Below are positions 29,756-38,398 of a stretch of 64,000 bases of DNA, one piece after another. The notes beneath the pieces are model-generated. The model was not told the origin of the DNA. It saw only the letters and a program-made list of their open reading frames with translations, and searched no databases. Origin of the DNA: a virus; IMG/VR virus record IMGVR_UViG_3300018080_004265, positions 1 to 64,000 of that record. One strand, 5' to 3'. The first letter of the stretch is position 1. Each line of letters begins with the position of its first letter. The position numbers and the translations under genes are program-made.

Positions 29756-31980
29756 TGCTTATAAATAAATCATTAATAGACGACTTAAGTGAAGGAGTCG
29801 TTTATGAACTTGAAAAAGCGATTCCTGGCATGCCTAAATTACCAAAACCTGGTAAAATAGGCGGACAACCTGATTTAGATAAGAAAAAAGTTGGAGATAT
29901 CGTTCAAAGACACGGGAAAGATTATAGAATTACAGCTATAAACCCAACAAAAACTGGGTGGGGACGTTTTAAATTAGAAGCAGTTACTAAAAAACCAGAA
30001 GATGAAGCTGCTAAAAGAGAAGCGCGTCCAGAAGAAACTGGAAAACCTACTGCTATTAAACAAATGGGACAACAAGTAAAAGATCTTTATTCTAAAGTAA
30101 AAGAAAAATTAGGGGAAAAACAAAAACCAACTGTAACACCGCCTAAAGAAAAACCAAAAGAAAGACCAATGATCCCTAAAACATCGGCAGAAGTACAACA
30201 AGCTGATATAAATACTTTAAAAGGGACAATGGATTATCTTTCTAATTTAGAAAATAAAATGAATGCTACAAAAACATCTCCAGAACTGGCAAAATTAAAA
30301 CAAGATGTTGTAGATAATTATATAGTTAAAATGAGAGATAAACTTAAACAAAAAATGGGATCTCGTTTTGTTGAATACAAACCAACTGGAAAACCAGGAG
30401 CAGCAGCTGCAGCTGTGAGTTATGAAGATTTACAAAATAAAGTTAAACAATATGAAGATAAAATGTCTGCTGGTCAATATTTAGATCCTCTTGAAAATAA
30501 AGAATATAAGAGAATGAGTAAACAGCTTAATGATATAGAAGATAATAGAATTAAAGCAATGCAAGCTGCTAATCAAAAAATGATGCAAGAAGAACGTGCT
30601 AAAAAAGCAAAAGAATTTGGTGAGAAATTAGCACGTGGTGAAAAACCATTTCCTGAAAGAACTGATAAACATAAAATTGAAGAAGTTAAGTTAACAGATA
30701 AAGATAAACAAGAAGATCTTAGCACCTTTGTTATGACTCGTTATAGAGATGATACTGGAAAATCATATTCATTAGATCAAGTACAAGCTAATAATAAAAA
30801 AGTTGTAGATAGTTTTGTAAAACAAAATGGGTTAAAGATTCCTAAAGATTCTATTAATTATGTTAAAGGTGAAATTAGAATACCATTTAATTCAAAAACT
30901 ATTAAAGAAATAAGTGGAACACTAAAAGAAAATTATGGATCAACTGATAATGATTATATATCTTTTGAAAAAGGTACTCCTGGTGAAGATTCAATTTTAA
31001 AGATCAAAAAAGTTGGCGGAATTAATTGGGAAATTAAACCATTACCAGAACAATCATTAGCTGATTCAATAAATACAGTTTCTGATATGTATGATAAACA
31101 AGCAAAATCTGGAAAGAGAAAAGAATACAGATTTTTATTTGCTCCAGATCAAGCATTATTTAATCCGCCAGATTCTCCTGAAGGTCAATCAATGACATTT
31201 ATTCAAGGTGGTATGAGATCTGGTAAAGGATTAATGTTTGGTACAATGATGAATCAAGCTCTTGGAAGTGCTGATGGATCTGTTGTTAAATTTTATAATT
31301 TTGATCCAACTGGTGCTTTTTGGAATGACATGAAAGATGTTAATCCAAATGTTATTAAACAAATGGATAAAAAAGGATTAGTTGGTCATAATGGTGTTGC
31401 AACAGATAATATAGTTAAGATGCCACCAGATAAACAAGCTTCTGCTGTTAAATCATATGTAGATAATTTTGTTAATAAATATAATGAAGTTTATAGCGAA
31501 CGAGCAGCAATGATGGAACATTATGGCGTTGGTCATATTGGGAAAATAAAAGATCAACAAATTCCTCAAGCAGTATTTAATTTTGATGAAATGCAACAAT
31601 TTGAAGGTATTATTCAAAAAAATACTGCATTATCTAAAGGTGAGAAAAAAGAATTATTAAATAAAATAACTGGAGTAATGGCATCACAAAAAACAACAGG
31701 AAAAAAACTTGGTATAACAATGAATGTTGTTTGTCAAAATGGATTTGATAGTGATCAAATGACTAGTATTTCTGGTGCAGCTGGAAATCATTTATTATCA
31801 TTAGATGGAAAAGCAGATTTAAGATCTTTTGGCAGTGCTAGAGGATTTACAAGTGCAGTGACAAGGGCAAATATTGGAAATGCAATAGTTGCTGAAACAA
31901 GAAAGCCAGATCAGAATCCTAGACTATTAAATCCAATAGTTCCTGGTGTTGGTACAGCAACTGCATTAAAAGGTAAATAA
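29755..31980 (+). CDS. FtsK/HerA/VirD4-type P-loop ATPase
   Basis: A 741-residue protein. The N-terminal portion has an LPKPGKIGGQPDLDKKKVG tag-like segment and a small barrel-like stretch (VGDIVQRHGKDYRITAINP). A long Lys/Glu/Pro-rich coiled coil follows to about residue 320. The C-terminal ~270 residues form an ATPase with Walker A FIQGGMRSGKGLMFG (about 480-494) and Walker B QAVFNFDEMQQFE (about 602-614). A Gln-containing motif NVVCQNGFDSDQM lies further on. This layout is typical of DNA or protein translocating ATPases such as FtsK, HerA or VirD4. It is not a terminase, which lies at 7957. A role at the neck or in ejection is inference. Confidence 0.75.
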   Translation: MLINKSLIDDLSEGVVYELEKAIPGMPKLPKPGKIGGQPDLDKKKVGDIVQRHGKDYRITAINPTKTGWGRFKLEAVTKKPEDEAAKREARPEETGKPTAIKQMGQQVKDLYSKVKEKLGEKQKPTVTPPKEKPKERPMIPKTSAEVQQADINTLKGTMDYLSNLENKMNATKTSPELAKLKQDVVDNYIVKMRDKLKQKMGSRFVEYKPTGKPGAAAAAVSYEDLQNKVKQYEDKMSAGQYLDPLENKEYKRMSKQLNDIEDNRIKAMQAANQKMMQEERAKKAKEFGEKLARGEKPFPERTDKHKIEEVKLTDKDKQEDLSTFVMTRYRDDTGKSYSLDQVQANNKKVVDSFVKQNGLKIPKDSINYVKGEIRIPFNSKTIKEISGTLKENYGSTDNDYISFEKGTPGEDSILKIKKVGGINWEIKPLPEQSLADSINTVSDMYDKQAKSGKRKEYRFLFAPDQALFNPPDSPEGQSMTFIQGGMRSGKGLMFGTMMNQALGSADGSVVKFYNFDPTGAFWNDMKDVNPNVIKQMDKKGLVGHNGVATDNIVKMPPDKQASAVKSYVDNFVNKYNEVYSERAAMMEHYGVGHIGKIKDQQIPQAVFNFDEMQQFEGIIQKNTALSKGEKKELLNKITGVMASQKTTGKKLGITMNVVCQNGFDSDQMTSISGAAGNHLLSLDGKADLRSFGSARGFTSAVTRANIGNAIVAETRKPDQNPRLLNPIVPGVGTATALKGK

Positions 31981-31982
31981 TA

Positions 31983-32741
31983 ATGGCAGAATGTACTTCA
32001 ACTAGAGTTAATGCGATCAAAGGCATGGTTGATAGAGGTGGTGTTTACGTCACTATCTATAATGCTGAACCTTGTACTGGTGATCAAATAACAGTTAATA
32101 ATGAACTTCAACAGTTTAATTATGAATTAACTGGCACTAATAGCGTGATCCTGTATGGGTATGAGAGTCTTATTGGGGCTAAAGTAGATTGGGATCTAAG
32201 TGGAACTGAAGTAGTATCTGGATCCATGGTAGTAACAGATGCGTCTGGAGTTACTGGATATAATGAAAATATTGATTATACAATGGATTATGAAAATGGC
32301 ACTTTAACTAGAACAGATACTGGATTATTACAAGACTTATCAATTATAAAAATAAATTATACATGGCATTTTGATTGTGTAGATGAAAAAACTGGATCTC
32401 CGTTTAGATATTGTACAACATGTATAGATCCAGATCAAGGTAATTTTCCAACAGGTGTAATATATACAAATTCGACTAGAATGAAAGCTTTATTTCATAT
32501 TCCAAATTATAATTCTCCTTTTGAAAAAATTGGCGTATGGAAATTAGGTGATGGTGTAGTAACAGTACCTTATGATGTTCAAGTAAATGCTAAAAATCAT
32601 GAAGACGGTGGATTTTTCTGTCAAGATAAAATAAAAATTGATGGACAACCAGGAATTTGGAAAGTTATGTCTCTCCCACAGACCATACAAATGGGGGAAT
32701 TCTTGGGTAAAAGAATTCATGTCAGAAAGATAGATTTTTAA
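31983..32741 (+). CDS. Neck/tail protein, unknown
   Basis: A 252-residue beta-rich protein with an internal NIDYTMDYENGTLTRTD unit ending IIKINYTW. This is the same small beta module found in baseplate proteins downstream. Cysteine pairs occur (RYCTTCIDPD). The C-terminal part (KIKIDGQPGIWKVMSLPQTI) resembles the end of head-tail joining proteins. It lies between the ATPase and an ART-like gene in the neck region. I cannot name the family. Confidence 0.6.
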   Translation: MAECTSTRVNAIKGMVDRGGVYVTIYNAEPCTGDQITVNNELQQFNYELTGTNSVILYGYESLIGAKVDWDLSGTEVVSGSMVVTDASGVTGYNENIDYTMDYENGTLTRTDTGLLQDLSIIKINYTWHFDCVDEKTGSPFRYCTTCIDPDQGNFPTGVIYTNSTRMKALFHIPNYNSPFEKIGVWKLGDGVVTVPYDVQVNAKNHEDGGFFCQDKIKIDGQPGIWKVMSLPQTIQMGEFLGKRIHVRKIDF

Positions 32742-32742
32742 C

Positions 32743-33300
32743 ATGACTATATATAAATACGTAGTAGATGAAAATATAAATAAAGCAAAAAAGCCAGTTA
32801 AAGTTAGATCAAAAACTGGTAAAGTGTTTACTCAAATGAGAGAAGAAGGTAAAGGAGCTAAAACAAAAACTCCTAAAATTCTTTATCATGTAGCATTTAC
32901 TGAAAAAGTTCCTAAGATAAAAGAAGAAGGAGTTAGACCATTACAACCAACAAATTGGGTTCAAGCAGGTAATAAGAAAAGATATGGTGGTGGAGAAGTA
33001 TATGCGTTTGAACATCCAGAAGATGCTTTTCGATGGGCAGCTAAAATGGATTGGGAATTTAATAAAGAGATGGGCAGTGGAAAAATTTCTGTAGTTAGAG
33101 CTAAAAATGATGAAGAATGGGAAATAGATGAAAATGATCCAATGAGTCAAGCCGGTTCAAAAGGTAATTGGCTTAAACATGATTTAGGAATCAAAAAAGA
33201 AAATATACAAGATGCTGTACCATTAACAATAGATATTACAAGAAAAATAACTGCAGGAGATACTGAAAAATTAGATTCATTATTTAAAAAGGAAAAATAA
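32743..33300 (+). CDS. Tagged protein with ADP-ribosyltransferase-like fold (putative)
   Basis: A 185-residue protein. The lead MTIYKYVVDENINKAKK and the basic KVRSKTGKVFTQMREEGKG are in the style of the tagged proteins at 6-14 kb. The body starts ILYHVAFTEKVPKIKEEGVR and continues with GGGEVYAFEHPEDAFRWAAK and ISVVRAKNDEEWEID. This is the order of His-strand, helix, YAFE-type strand and later acidic segment seen in ART-like domains of phage MuF-type effectors. Catalytic identity is uncertain. A virion-delivered effector is an inference from tag and location. Confidence 0.5.
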   Translation: MTIYKYVVDENINKAKKPVKVRSKTGKVFTQMREEGKGAKTKTPKILYHVAFTEKVPKIKEEGVRPLQPTNWVQAGNKKRYGGGEVYAFEHPEDAFRWAAKMDWEFNKEMGSGKISVVRAKNDEEWEIDENDPMSQAGSKGNWLKHDLGIKKENIQDAVPLTIDITRKITAGDTEKLDSLFKKEK

Positions 33301-33758
33301 TGGCTTTAAAAGATAATGATGCGTTACAGGCTAGATTTGATAATATTGTTCATGAAGAAATGGAACAAGGAGTTGGAATTGTAGTTGAAACAATTCAAGA
33401 AGTTGGGATAAGACGAAGAACTGGTAATTTATTAAATTCAGTTAGATATGTTGGTGAAGTTGAAGCGATGACACATAGAATTGTAGTTGGTGCTCCTTAT
33501 GCATCATATTTAAATAGAGGATATGGCGAATTTAGTTTGGTTCCGGGAAGATTGGGAAAAACAATTCCATTAAGAGATGCAACTGGTAAATTAATATTTC
33601 GTAGAGTATCAACAAGGCCAACATCAACAGGAAAAAATTGGACACATCCAGGATATGAAGGAAAAAATTTCGTGGATATAGCAAAAGAAAAAATTTATAA
33701 AAATATTGTTGTTCGTGTTGAACAGTTTTTAAATGATATTGATCCGGAGGATATGTAA
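33300..33758 (+). CDS. HK97 gp10-like neck/tail protein
   Basis: A 152-residue protein. RRRTGNLLNSVRYVGEVE and VVGAPYASYLNRGYGEFSLV are the recognised core of HK97 gp10-like proteins, which join head and tail or complete the tail top. A helical C-terminus with an acidic end (FLNDIDPEDM) follows. It starts on the last base of the previous stop and its own stop overlaps a homing endonuclease start. Confidence 0.85.
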   Translation: MALKDNDALQARFDNIVHEEMEQGVGIVVETIQEVGIRRRTGNLLNSVRYVGEVEAMTHRIVVGAPYASYLNRGYGEFSLVPGRLGKTIPLRDATGKLIFRRVSTRPTSTGKNWTHPGYEGKNFVDIAKEKIYKNIVVRVEQFLNDIDPEDM

Positions 33759-34234
33759 TGAGAAAAGCCTGGAATAAAGGGTTAGTAGTAGAAAATTATC
33801 ATACAGATGAAGTTAAAAAAAGAATTGGTGAAGCTTCAAAAAAAAGATGGGCAAAAACAAGTTATAGAAATATGATATATAAATCTATGCGTAATGCATT
33901 TAATAATAAATGTACTTCTATTGAAATAAAAATACAAAAAGCATTGAAAGATAAAAACATTGATTTTGAAATCAATAAGCCATTAAGTGGATTACCAGAT
34001 ATATTTATAAAACCTAATATTTGTATTTTTGCAGATGGTGATTATTGGCATTGCAATCCAATTAAATATCCTAATGGACCAATAAATAATTATCAAAAGA
34101 CAAGAATAGAAAAAGATAAAAGAATTAATAGAATATTGAAATCAAATAAGTATAAAGTTTTAAGGTTTTGGGAGAATGATATAAAAAATAATTGGGGTAA
34201 ATGTGAAAAAAAATTAATGGGGGCTATCTACTAA
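33758..34234 (+). CDS. Free-standing Vsr-like homing endonuclease
   Basis: A 158-residue protein. A short NUMOD-like N-terminal stretch (DEVKKRIGEASKKRW) is followed by a Vsr/EDxHD-type nuclease: TSIEIKIQKALKDKNIDFEI, GLPDIFIKPNICIFADGDYW, HCNPIKYPNG, and RINRILKSNKYKVLRFWEND. It is wedged between the gp10-like and tail-terminator genes with one-base stop/start overlaps at both ends, so it exploits the existing translation coupling. It is unlike the host-type Vsr repair enzyme in lacking an adjacent methylase. Confidence 0.88.
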   Translation: MRKAWNKGLVVENYHTDEVKKRIGEASKKRWAKTSYRNMIYKSMRNAFNNKCTSIEIKIQKALKDKNIDFEINKPLSGLPDIFIKPNICIFADGDYWHCNPIKYPNGPINNYQKTRIEKDKRINRILKSNKYKVLRFWENDIKNNWGKCEKKLMGAIY

Positions 34235-34791
34235 TGAGTATCGTGGATGCAAAATATGCAATATGGCGAACATTACATGATGCTTATAAAGAATTAAATG
34301 AGCAGCATCCAGATAAAATAGATGTAAAAGTAACTATGGCTTATCCAAGAACTGTTGAGGAAATCGATAAAAGAGCTATAATTACTGTTGCACGAATAAA
34401 TGCTCCGGAAGAAACGAGATTTGTTTCTGATTTGCTATACGAAGAATTACAAACAAATGAAATGCAAAATCAAAGGGGGACATTTCAAACTGATATTTTC
34501 GAAGTAGCAATTTGGACATTGGATCCTCAATATAGAGATGATTTATATTTATTAACAAGACAACTATTATTTGAAAAAAAGAAAACTGAATTATTAGAAA
34601 AATTTAAATTTATTAAATTTTACAGAATAGGGGGAAGTGATCAAGAATTAGATGTAGCAAAATTGCCACGTACAATATACAGAGCAGTATTAACTTATTT
34701 GACAACAACTCAATTAGAATACCAAACATTATATGATTTAGTAGAACAAATAACTGTTAGTACTTTAGTGGTTACGGGAGATATAGTTTAG
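34234..34791 (+). CDS. Tail terminator-like protein
   Basis: A 185-residue protein in the standard place between the gp10-like gene and sheath. Its layout fits terminator proteins: an N-terminal helix (MSIVDAKYAIWRTLHDAYKE), VKVTMAYPRTVEEI strand, a TFQTDIFEVAIWTLDPQYRD segment, then LLTRQLLFEKKK helix and a final strand. Terminators cap the tail tube and sheath at the head side. Assignment relies mainly on order and length. Confidence 0.65.
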   Translation: MSIVDAKYAIWRTLHDAYKELNEQHPDKIDVKVTMAYPRTVEEIDKRAIITVARINAPEETRFVSDLLYEELQTNEMQNQRGTFQTDIFEVAIWTLDPQYRDDLYLLTRQLLFEKKKTELLEKFKFIKFYRIGGSDQELDVAKLPRTIYRAVLTYLTTTQLEYQTLYDLVEQITVSTLVVTGDIV

Positions 34792-34802
34792 GAGGAGAAA
34801 AG

Positions 34803-35036
34803 ATGGTTGAAATAATTAAAAGTCAAAATGAAGATGAAAGTATTAAACTTCAAGCTGGAAGTGAGCCTAAGAAAGATTATCCTAAAATGAACTTTTTTGA
34901 GCTTGCTGCCGAAATTGATCAAAAATATGTACAAGCATTAAAAGTATTTGCAAAAGTTAAAAATGGTAATGAAGAAAAAACAAGAGAAGAATGGCATGAA
35001 CTATTAAGTAAAATGCTGAATAAAAAAACTACATAG
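34803..35036 (+). CDS. Small acidic protein before sheath
   Basis: A 77-residue charged, helical protein (KMNFFELAAEIDQKYVQALK core, EWHELLSKMLNKK end) with SD AGGAGGA. It could be a small assembly factor for sheath or tube. No family is recognised. The spacing to the sheath gene is 15 bp and contains AAAGGAGGA. Confidence 0.6.
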   Translation: MVEIIKSQNEDESIKLQAGSEPKKDYPKMNFFELAAEIDQKYVQALKVFAKVKNGNEEKTREEWHELLSKMLNKKTT

Positions 35037-35051
35037 AAAAGGAGGAGAACG

Positions 35052-36470
35052 ATGAGTCCTACGTTTGATGGAAAGTTTTATAGGGTTCCACAAGTAGCTG
35101 TAAAAACTGATATTTCAGGTCTTACGTCTACTGCTTTGGCACCCGGAGGAATTGTTGCGATGATAGGATCTGCTGAGGGTGGAGCACCGAATCTAGTAAC
35201 TCGTTTTACTGATCCGGTAGAAGCAACTAATACATTTAGAGGCGGGAATTTACTTGAAGCAGCTCAAGTCGCATGGCAACATGGCGCACAAGTGATCTAT
35301 ATGACAAGAATTGGAACAGCTGATCAAGCTACATTGACATTAGTAGATGGAGCTAGTGCAGATGTTCTTCAAGTCGATTCAATAGATTATGGTGATTATG
35401 TAAATGAAATTAAAGTAAAAGTAGAAGATGGGTCTGTAAGTGGTAAAAAAGTTACTGTACAATTGTATGATAGTTTAACAAACAGAACAACTGTGGAAGT
35501 TGGAGATAATTTGGCAGATGCAATATCAATTGCTAATTATTTTAATGGTATTACAGAAGGGGTTGAACCATCTGCACTTGTTACGATGACCTCTATTGTA
35601 AGTGGCGGAATTCCTGAAAATATTGGATATACTAATTTAAGTGGTGGAGATAATGGTACGCCATTAACAGCTACTGATTGGTCAAATGCATTAGATCTGT
35701 ATGCAACTGAATTTGTAAATATTTTACATCCTGCAGGAAGTACAGATGCAACAGTTCACGCGTTATTTCAAACACACGTTGAAACATATTCTAATCAAAA
35801 ATTAGAAAGAACAGCGGTTGTTGGAGCGGCGGCTGAAGATCCAATTGGAGATATAAGTACACCAGATTCGTTAGTATACAGAGCATATAATATGAATTCT
35901 GAAAGAATGGTATTAGTTGCGCCTGGAACTGATGGAAGATCTGGAGCTTATACAGCTGCAAAGATTGTTGGAAGAGCAGCTGGAGTTGATGTTGCAACAC
36001 CATTAACTTATCAGACAATCACGGCTACAAGTATTGCCGAAAAATATACAGCGTCTCAAAAAGACACATTAGTACAATATGGAATTCTTGCAATTGAAGA
36101 AGTACCTCAAGGTCGAAGAATCGTAAGAGGTATTACAACTGTTCAAGATCCATCTCAAACGACTGAAGATCCTTTTAAAGAATATAGTGTATTGAGAATT
36201 AGAGATTATGTTAATTCTAATGTAAGATCAATTCTTGAATCTACTTATATTGGCAAGAAAGGTGTTTTTGGAGTTGAGAGTCAAATTCAAGCTACTACAG
36301 CTTCAGTGCTTGGAAGATTAAAGGAAGCTGAAATCGTTCTTGGTTATAGAAATATCAGAGTTACAAAAGATCAGAACAATCCAAAAGTTTACTATGTAAA
36401 CTATCAAATTGCTCCGATCAGTCCGATTAACTGGATATTCGTGACTACAGAATTTGTTAACACAATTTAA
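35052..36470 (+). CDS. Contractile tail sheath protein
   Basis: A 472-residue protein with the sheath signature. The N-terminal PQVAVKTDISGLTSTALAPG and VAMIGSAEGGAPNLVTRFT are followed by GGNLLEAAQVAWQHGAQVIY. The C-terminal domain has GILAIEEVPQGRRIVRGIT, SVLRIRDYVNSNVRSILEST and NPKVYYVNYQIAPISPINWI. Very strong SD AAAGGAGGA. It establishes a contractile (myovirus) tail. Length is normal for the family. Confidence 0.95.
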   Translation: MSPTFDGKFYRVPQVAVKTDISGLTSTALAPGGIVAMIGSAEGGAPNLVTRFTDPVEATNTFRGGNLLEAAQVAWQHGAQVIYMTRIGTADQATLTLVDGASADVLQVDSIDYGDYVNEIKVKVEDGSVSGKKVTVQLYDSLTNRTTVEVGDNLADAISIANYFNGITEGVEPSALVTMTSIVSGGIPENIGYTNLSGGDNGTPLTATDWSNALDLYATEFVNILHPAGSTDATVHALFQTHVETYSNQKLERTAVVGAAAEDPIGDISTPDSLVYRAYNMNSERMVLVAPGTDGRSGAYTAAKIVGRAAGVDVATPLTYQTITATSIAEKYTASQKDTLVQYGILAIEEVPQGRRIVRGITTVQDPSQTTEDPFKEYSVLRIRDYVNSNVRSILESTYIGKKGVFGVESQIQATTASVLGRLKEAEIVLGYRNIRVTKDQNNPKVYYVNYQIAPISPINWIFVTTEFVNTI

Positions 36471-36487
36471 GAAAAGGAGGTAGAGAA

Positions 36488-37087
36488 ATGTCTAATTTAA
36501 TTGGTGCTCCGCTTACAGCGATTACAGCAACGCTTATGTTTTTTGGAAGACAAGTTGGCGAATTACAATCACTGTCATGGAATGAAAACAATAATTATCG
36601 TAGATTGAGTTCTATTGGTAATGGCGTTGATGTTATTCATGTTCCAGGAGTATCCCAATATGATTTAACCGCAAGACGTGCTTTATTGGAAACTGATCTA
36701 GTTTTAGATTTGTTATATACAATGAAGCAAGGGGATTTTGATGGTAAAACACCATTCGTTGGTAAAGGACCCAATCCCACAGATACAGCTTCATTAGTAG
36801 CTGCAACAGTAACACCTGAAGATTTAATTGCAGCAATTCTTGCTGGTGGCGGTGGAATTGATTTGGGAGATAAGATTGTAAACTTGTACTTTGATGTACA
36901 AGTACAAAATGCTGCTGGTGCTCCGCTCTTTACCTTCGAGGATGTTTCGTTAAACACGAGAAGAGCTACCCTTGATGTGGGTGGAGTTATTATTATGAGT
37001 GATATAACAATGCTTGGTAGAAAGAAGAAAATTGCAGTTGATTCAAATAGAGCAGCTGAATTAACAAAAGCATTGCCATCAACTTAA
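36488..37087 (+). CDS. Tail tube protein 1
   Basis: A 199-residue protein immediately after the sheath, the normal place of the tube gene. It shows GELQSLSWNENNNYRRLSSI, then TARRALLETDLVLDLLY, a central Gly-rich loop, and FEDVSLNTRRATLDVGGVII followed by a DITMLGRKK end. These features are repeated in the two following genes. SD AAAGGAGG makes it the best expressed of the three by appearance, so it is probably the main tube subunit. Confidence 0.85.
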   Translation: MSNLIGAPLTAITATLMFFGRQVGELQSLSWNENNNYRRLSSIGNGVDVIHVPGVSQYDLTARRALLETDLVLDLLYTMKQGDFDGKTPFVGKGPNPTDTASLVAATVTPEDLIAAILAGGGGIDLGDKIVNLYFDVQVQNAAGAPLFTFEDVSLNTRRATLDVGGVIIMSDITMLGRKKKIAVDSNRAAELTKALPST

Positions 37088-37105
37088 TAAAAAAAGGAAA
37101 AATGA

Positions 37106-37654
37106 ATGCCGGGAATAATTGGAAATCCATTATCAGCTTTAACCGCAAGAATCCTATTTGATGGGACAGATGTCGGCACATTGCAAGAATTAACTGTTGA
37201 GGAAGATTTTAATGTTCGACAAGTTAATCAGATTGGTTCCAATATTCCCGCTGAATTTTTACCGGGAACACAGACTGGGAGAATAATTGCTGCTAGAGCA
37301 ATGCTCGAAGGTGATTTACTTTGGGATAAACTTACTCCTAGCCTTGTTCCCGGGGCAGATTTAACGGAACTAATCAAAGGTGCTATAGATAATAGTGGAG
37401 AATTAGAGCTTAATCCAGTATCAGATATTCTTGAACAAGCATATGATATTTATGAAGCTCTTTTTTTGGGGAGAGTTACTGGGGATAGAGCAACATTTGT
37501 AGTATATTTTAATGTTGAAATATTAGATCCAAATGATAATATAATTGCAAAATTTAATAAATGTACTTTAACAGCTAGAACATTATCAATAACAATTGGT
37601 AATATAATAGTAATGCAAAATATAACAATGTTATTTGGAAGTAGGGAATATTAA
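37106..37654 (+). CDS. Tail tube-like protein 2
   Basis: A 182-residue paralogue of 36488: GTLQELTVEEDFNVRQVNQI, then ARAMLEGDLLWDKL, and FNKCTLTARTLSITIGNIIV followed by NITMLFG. The ribosome binding site (AAAAAGGAA) is weaker than that of the first gene, suggesting lower copy number. It might form the tube end next to the terminator or the baseplate. Confidence 0.8.
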   Translation: MPGIIGNPLSALTARILFDGTDVGTLQELTVEEDFNVRQVNQIGSNIPAEFLPGTQTGRIIAARAMLEGDLLWDKLTPSLVPGADLTELIKGAIDNSGELELNPVSDILEQAYDIYEALFLGRVTGDRATFVVYFNVEILDPNDNIIAKFNKCTLTARTLSITIGNIIVMQNITMLFGSREY

Positions 37655-38376
37655 TGTTAATTAAGCAGGTAATAACAGCTCAGAATTGTGTAATTGAAAT
37701 ACCAGATGGACATGAAGTTGGTTATTTGCAAAATTTAACTATAAATGCTAGTTATAATTTACAACCTATTAAAAATTTATATCAACATACTATACAACAA
37801 TATGCTCAAGGTATTGCACAATATGCCGTGACAGCTCAAAGGGGATTCATTGAAATGGATTCTATTTTTGGGGATCAAAGGGCATTAGTACAATTTTTAG
37901 ATTCACTTGAGAATTTAACAAATAAAAATCAAGAAAATACAACAGCTAATAATCAAATGCTTCAATGGCTAGATGATATTGGTACGATTATTAGAACTGG
38001 TAAACAAATATGGGATAAGATAACATCAGATAATAGTGAAGGTATTATAGATACTTTAAAAGAAATATTCTTAGGTAATAGAAATATTGGAGACTTATTT
38101 ACATTAATAAAATTTAACATTAGAGTGGCAAACCCAATTGTTCAATATCCTGAAACACTTGGGCAAGAAGCTGCTAGAATAGCTGAACTTTTCACTGGCA
38201 ATCGAAGTGATTTGTATATATTAAAGGACTGTAAGGTAAATTCAAGAAACATGGTAATTAATCCAGAGAATGTATTAGTTATGGAAACTGTAGAAATTTT
38301 CGCCGAACAAATGGAAGATGCTGTATTTAGAGCAAATCTTCCAAATGATTTAAATATCGGAAATTTTACAACGTAA
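37654..38376 (+). CDS. Tail tube-like protein 3 with insertion
   Basis: A 240-residue third paralogue: VGYLQNLTINASYNLQPIKN, ITAQRG-type helix (AQRGFIEMDSIF), then KDCKVNSRNMVINPENVLV and MEFV-like end. Compared with the others it has an added helical segment (about residues 85-150) and a C-terminal extension. It starts on the last base of the previous stop and lacks an obvious SD. It may be a special tube ring or an initiator. Confidence 0.72.
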   Translation: MLIKQVITAQNCVIEIPDGHEVGYLQNLTINASYNLQPIKNLYQHTIQQYAQGIAQYAVTAQRGFIEMDSIFGDQRALVQFLDSLENLTNKNQENTTANNQMLQWLDDIGTIIRTGKQIWDKITSDNSEGIIDTLKEIFLGNRNIGDLFTLIKFNIRVANPIVQYPETLGQEAARIAELFTGNRSDLYILKDCKVNSRNMVINPENVLVMETVEIFAEQMEDAVFRANLPNDLNIGNFTT

Positions 38377-38398
38377 AGAATAATGGGAGGTGAATGAA

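Noticed and set aside
33758-34234. Vsr mismatch-repair endonuclease with restriction-modification
   Set aside because: No cytosine methyltransferase is nearby and the gene has NUMOD-like sequence and homing-type placement.
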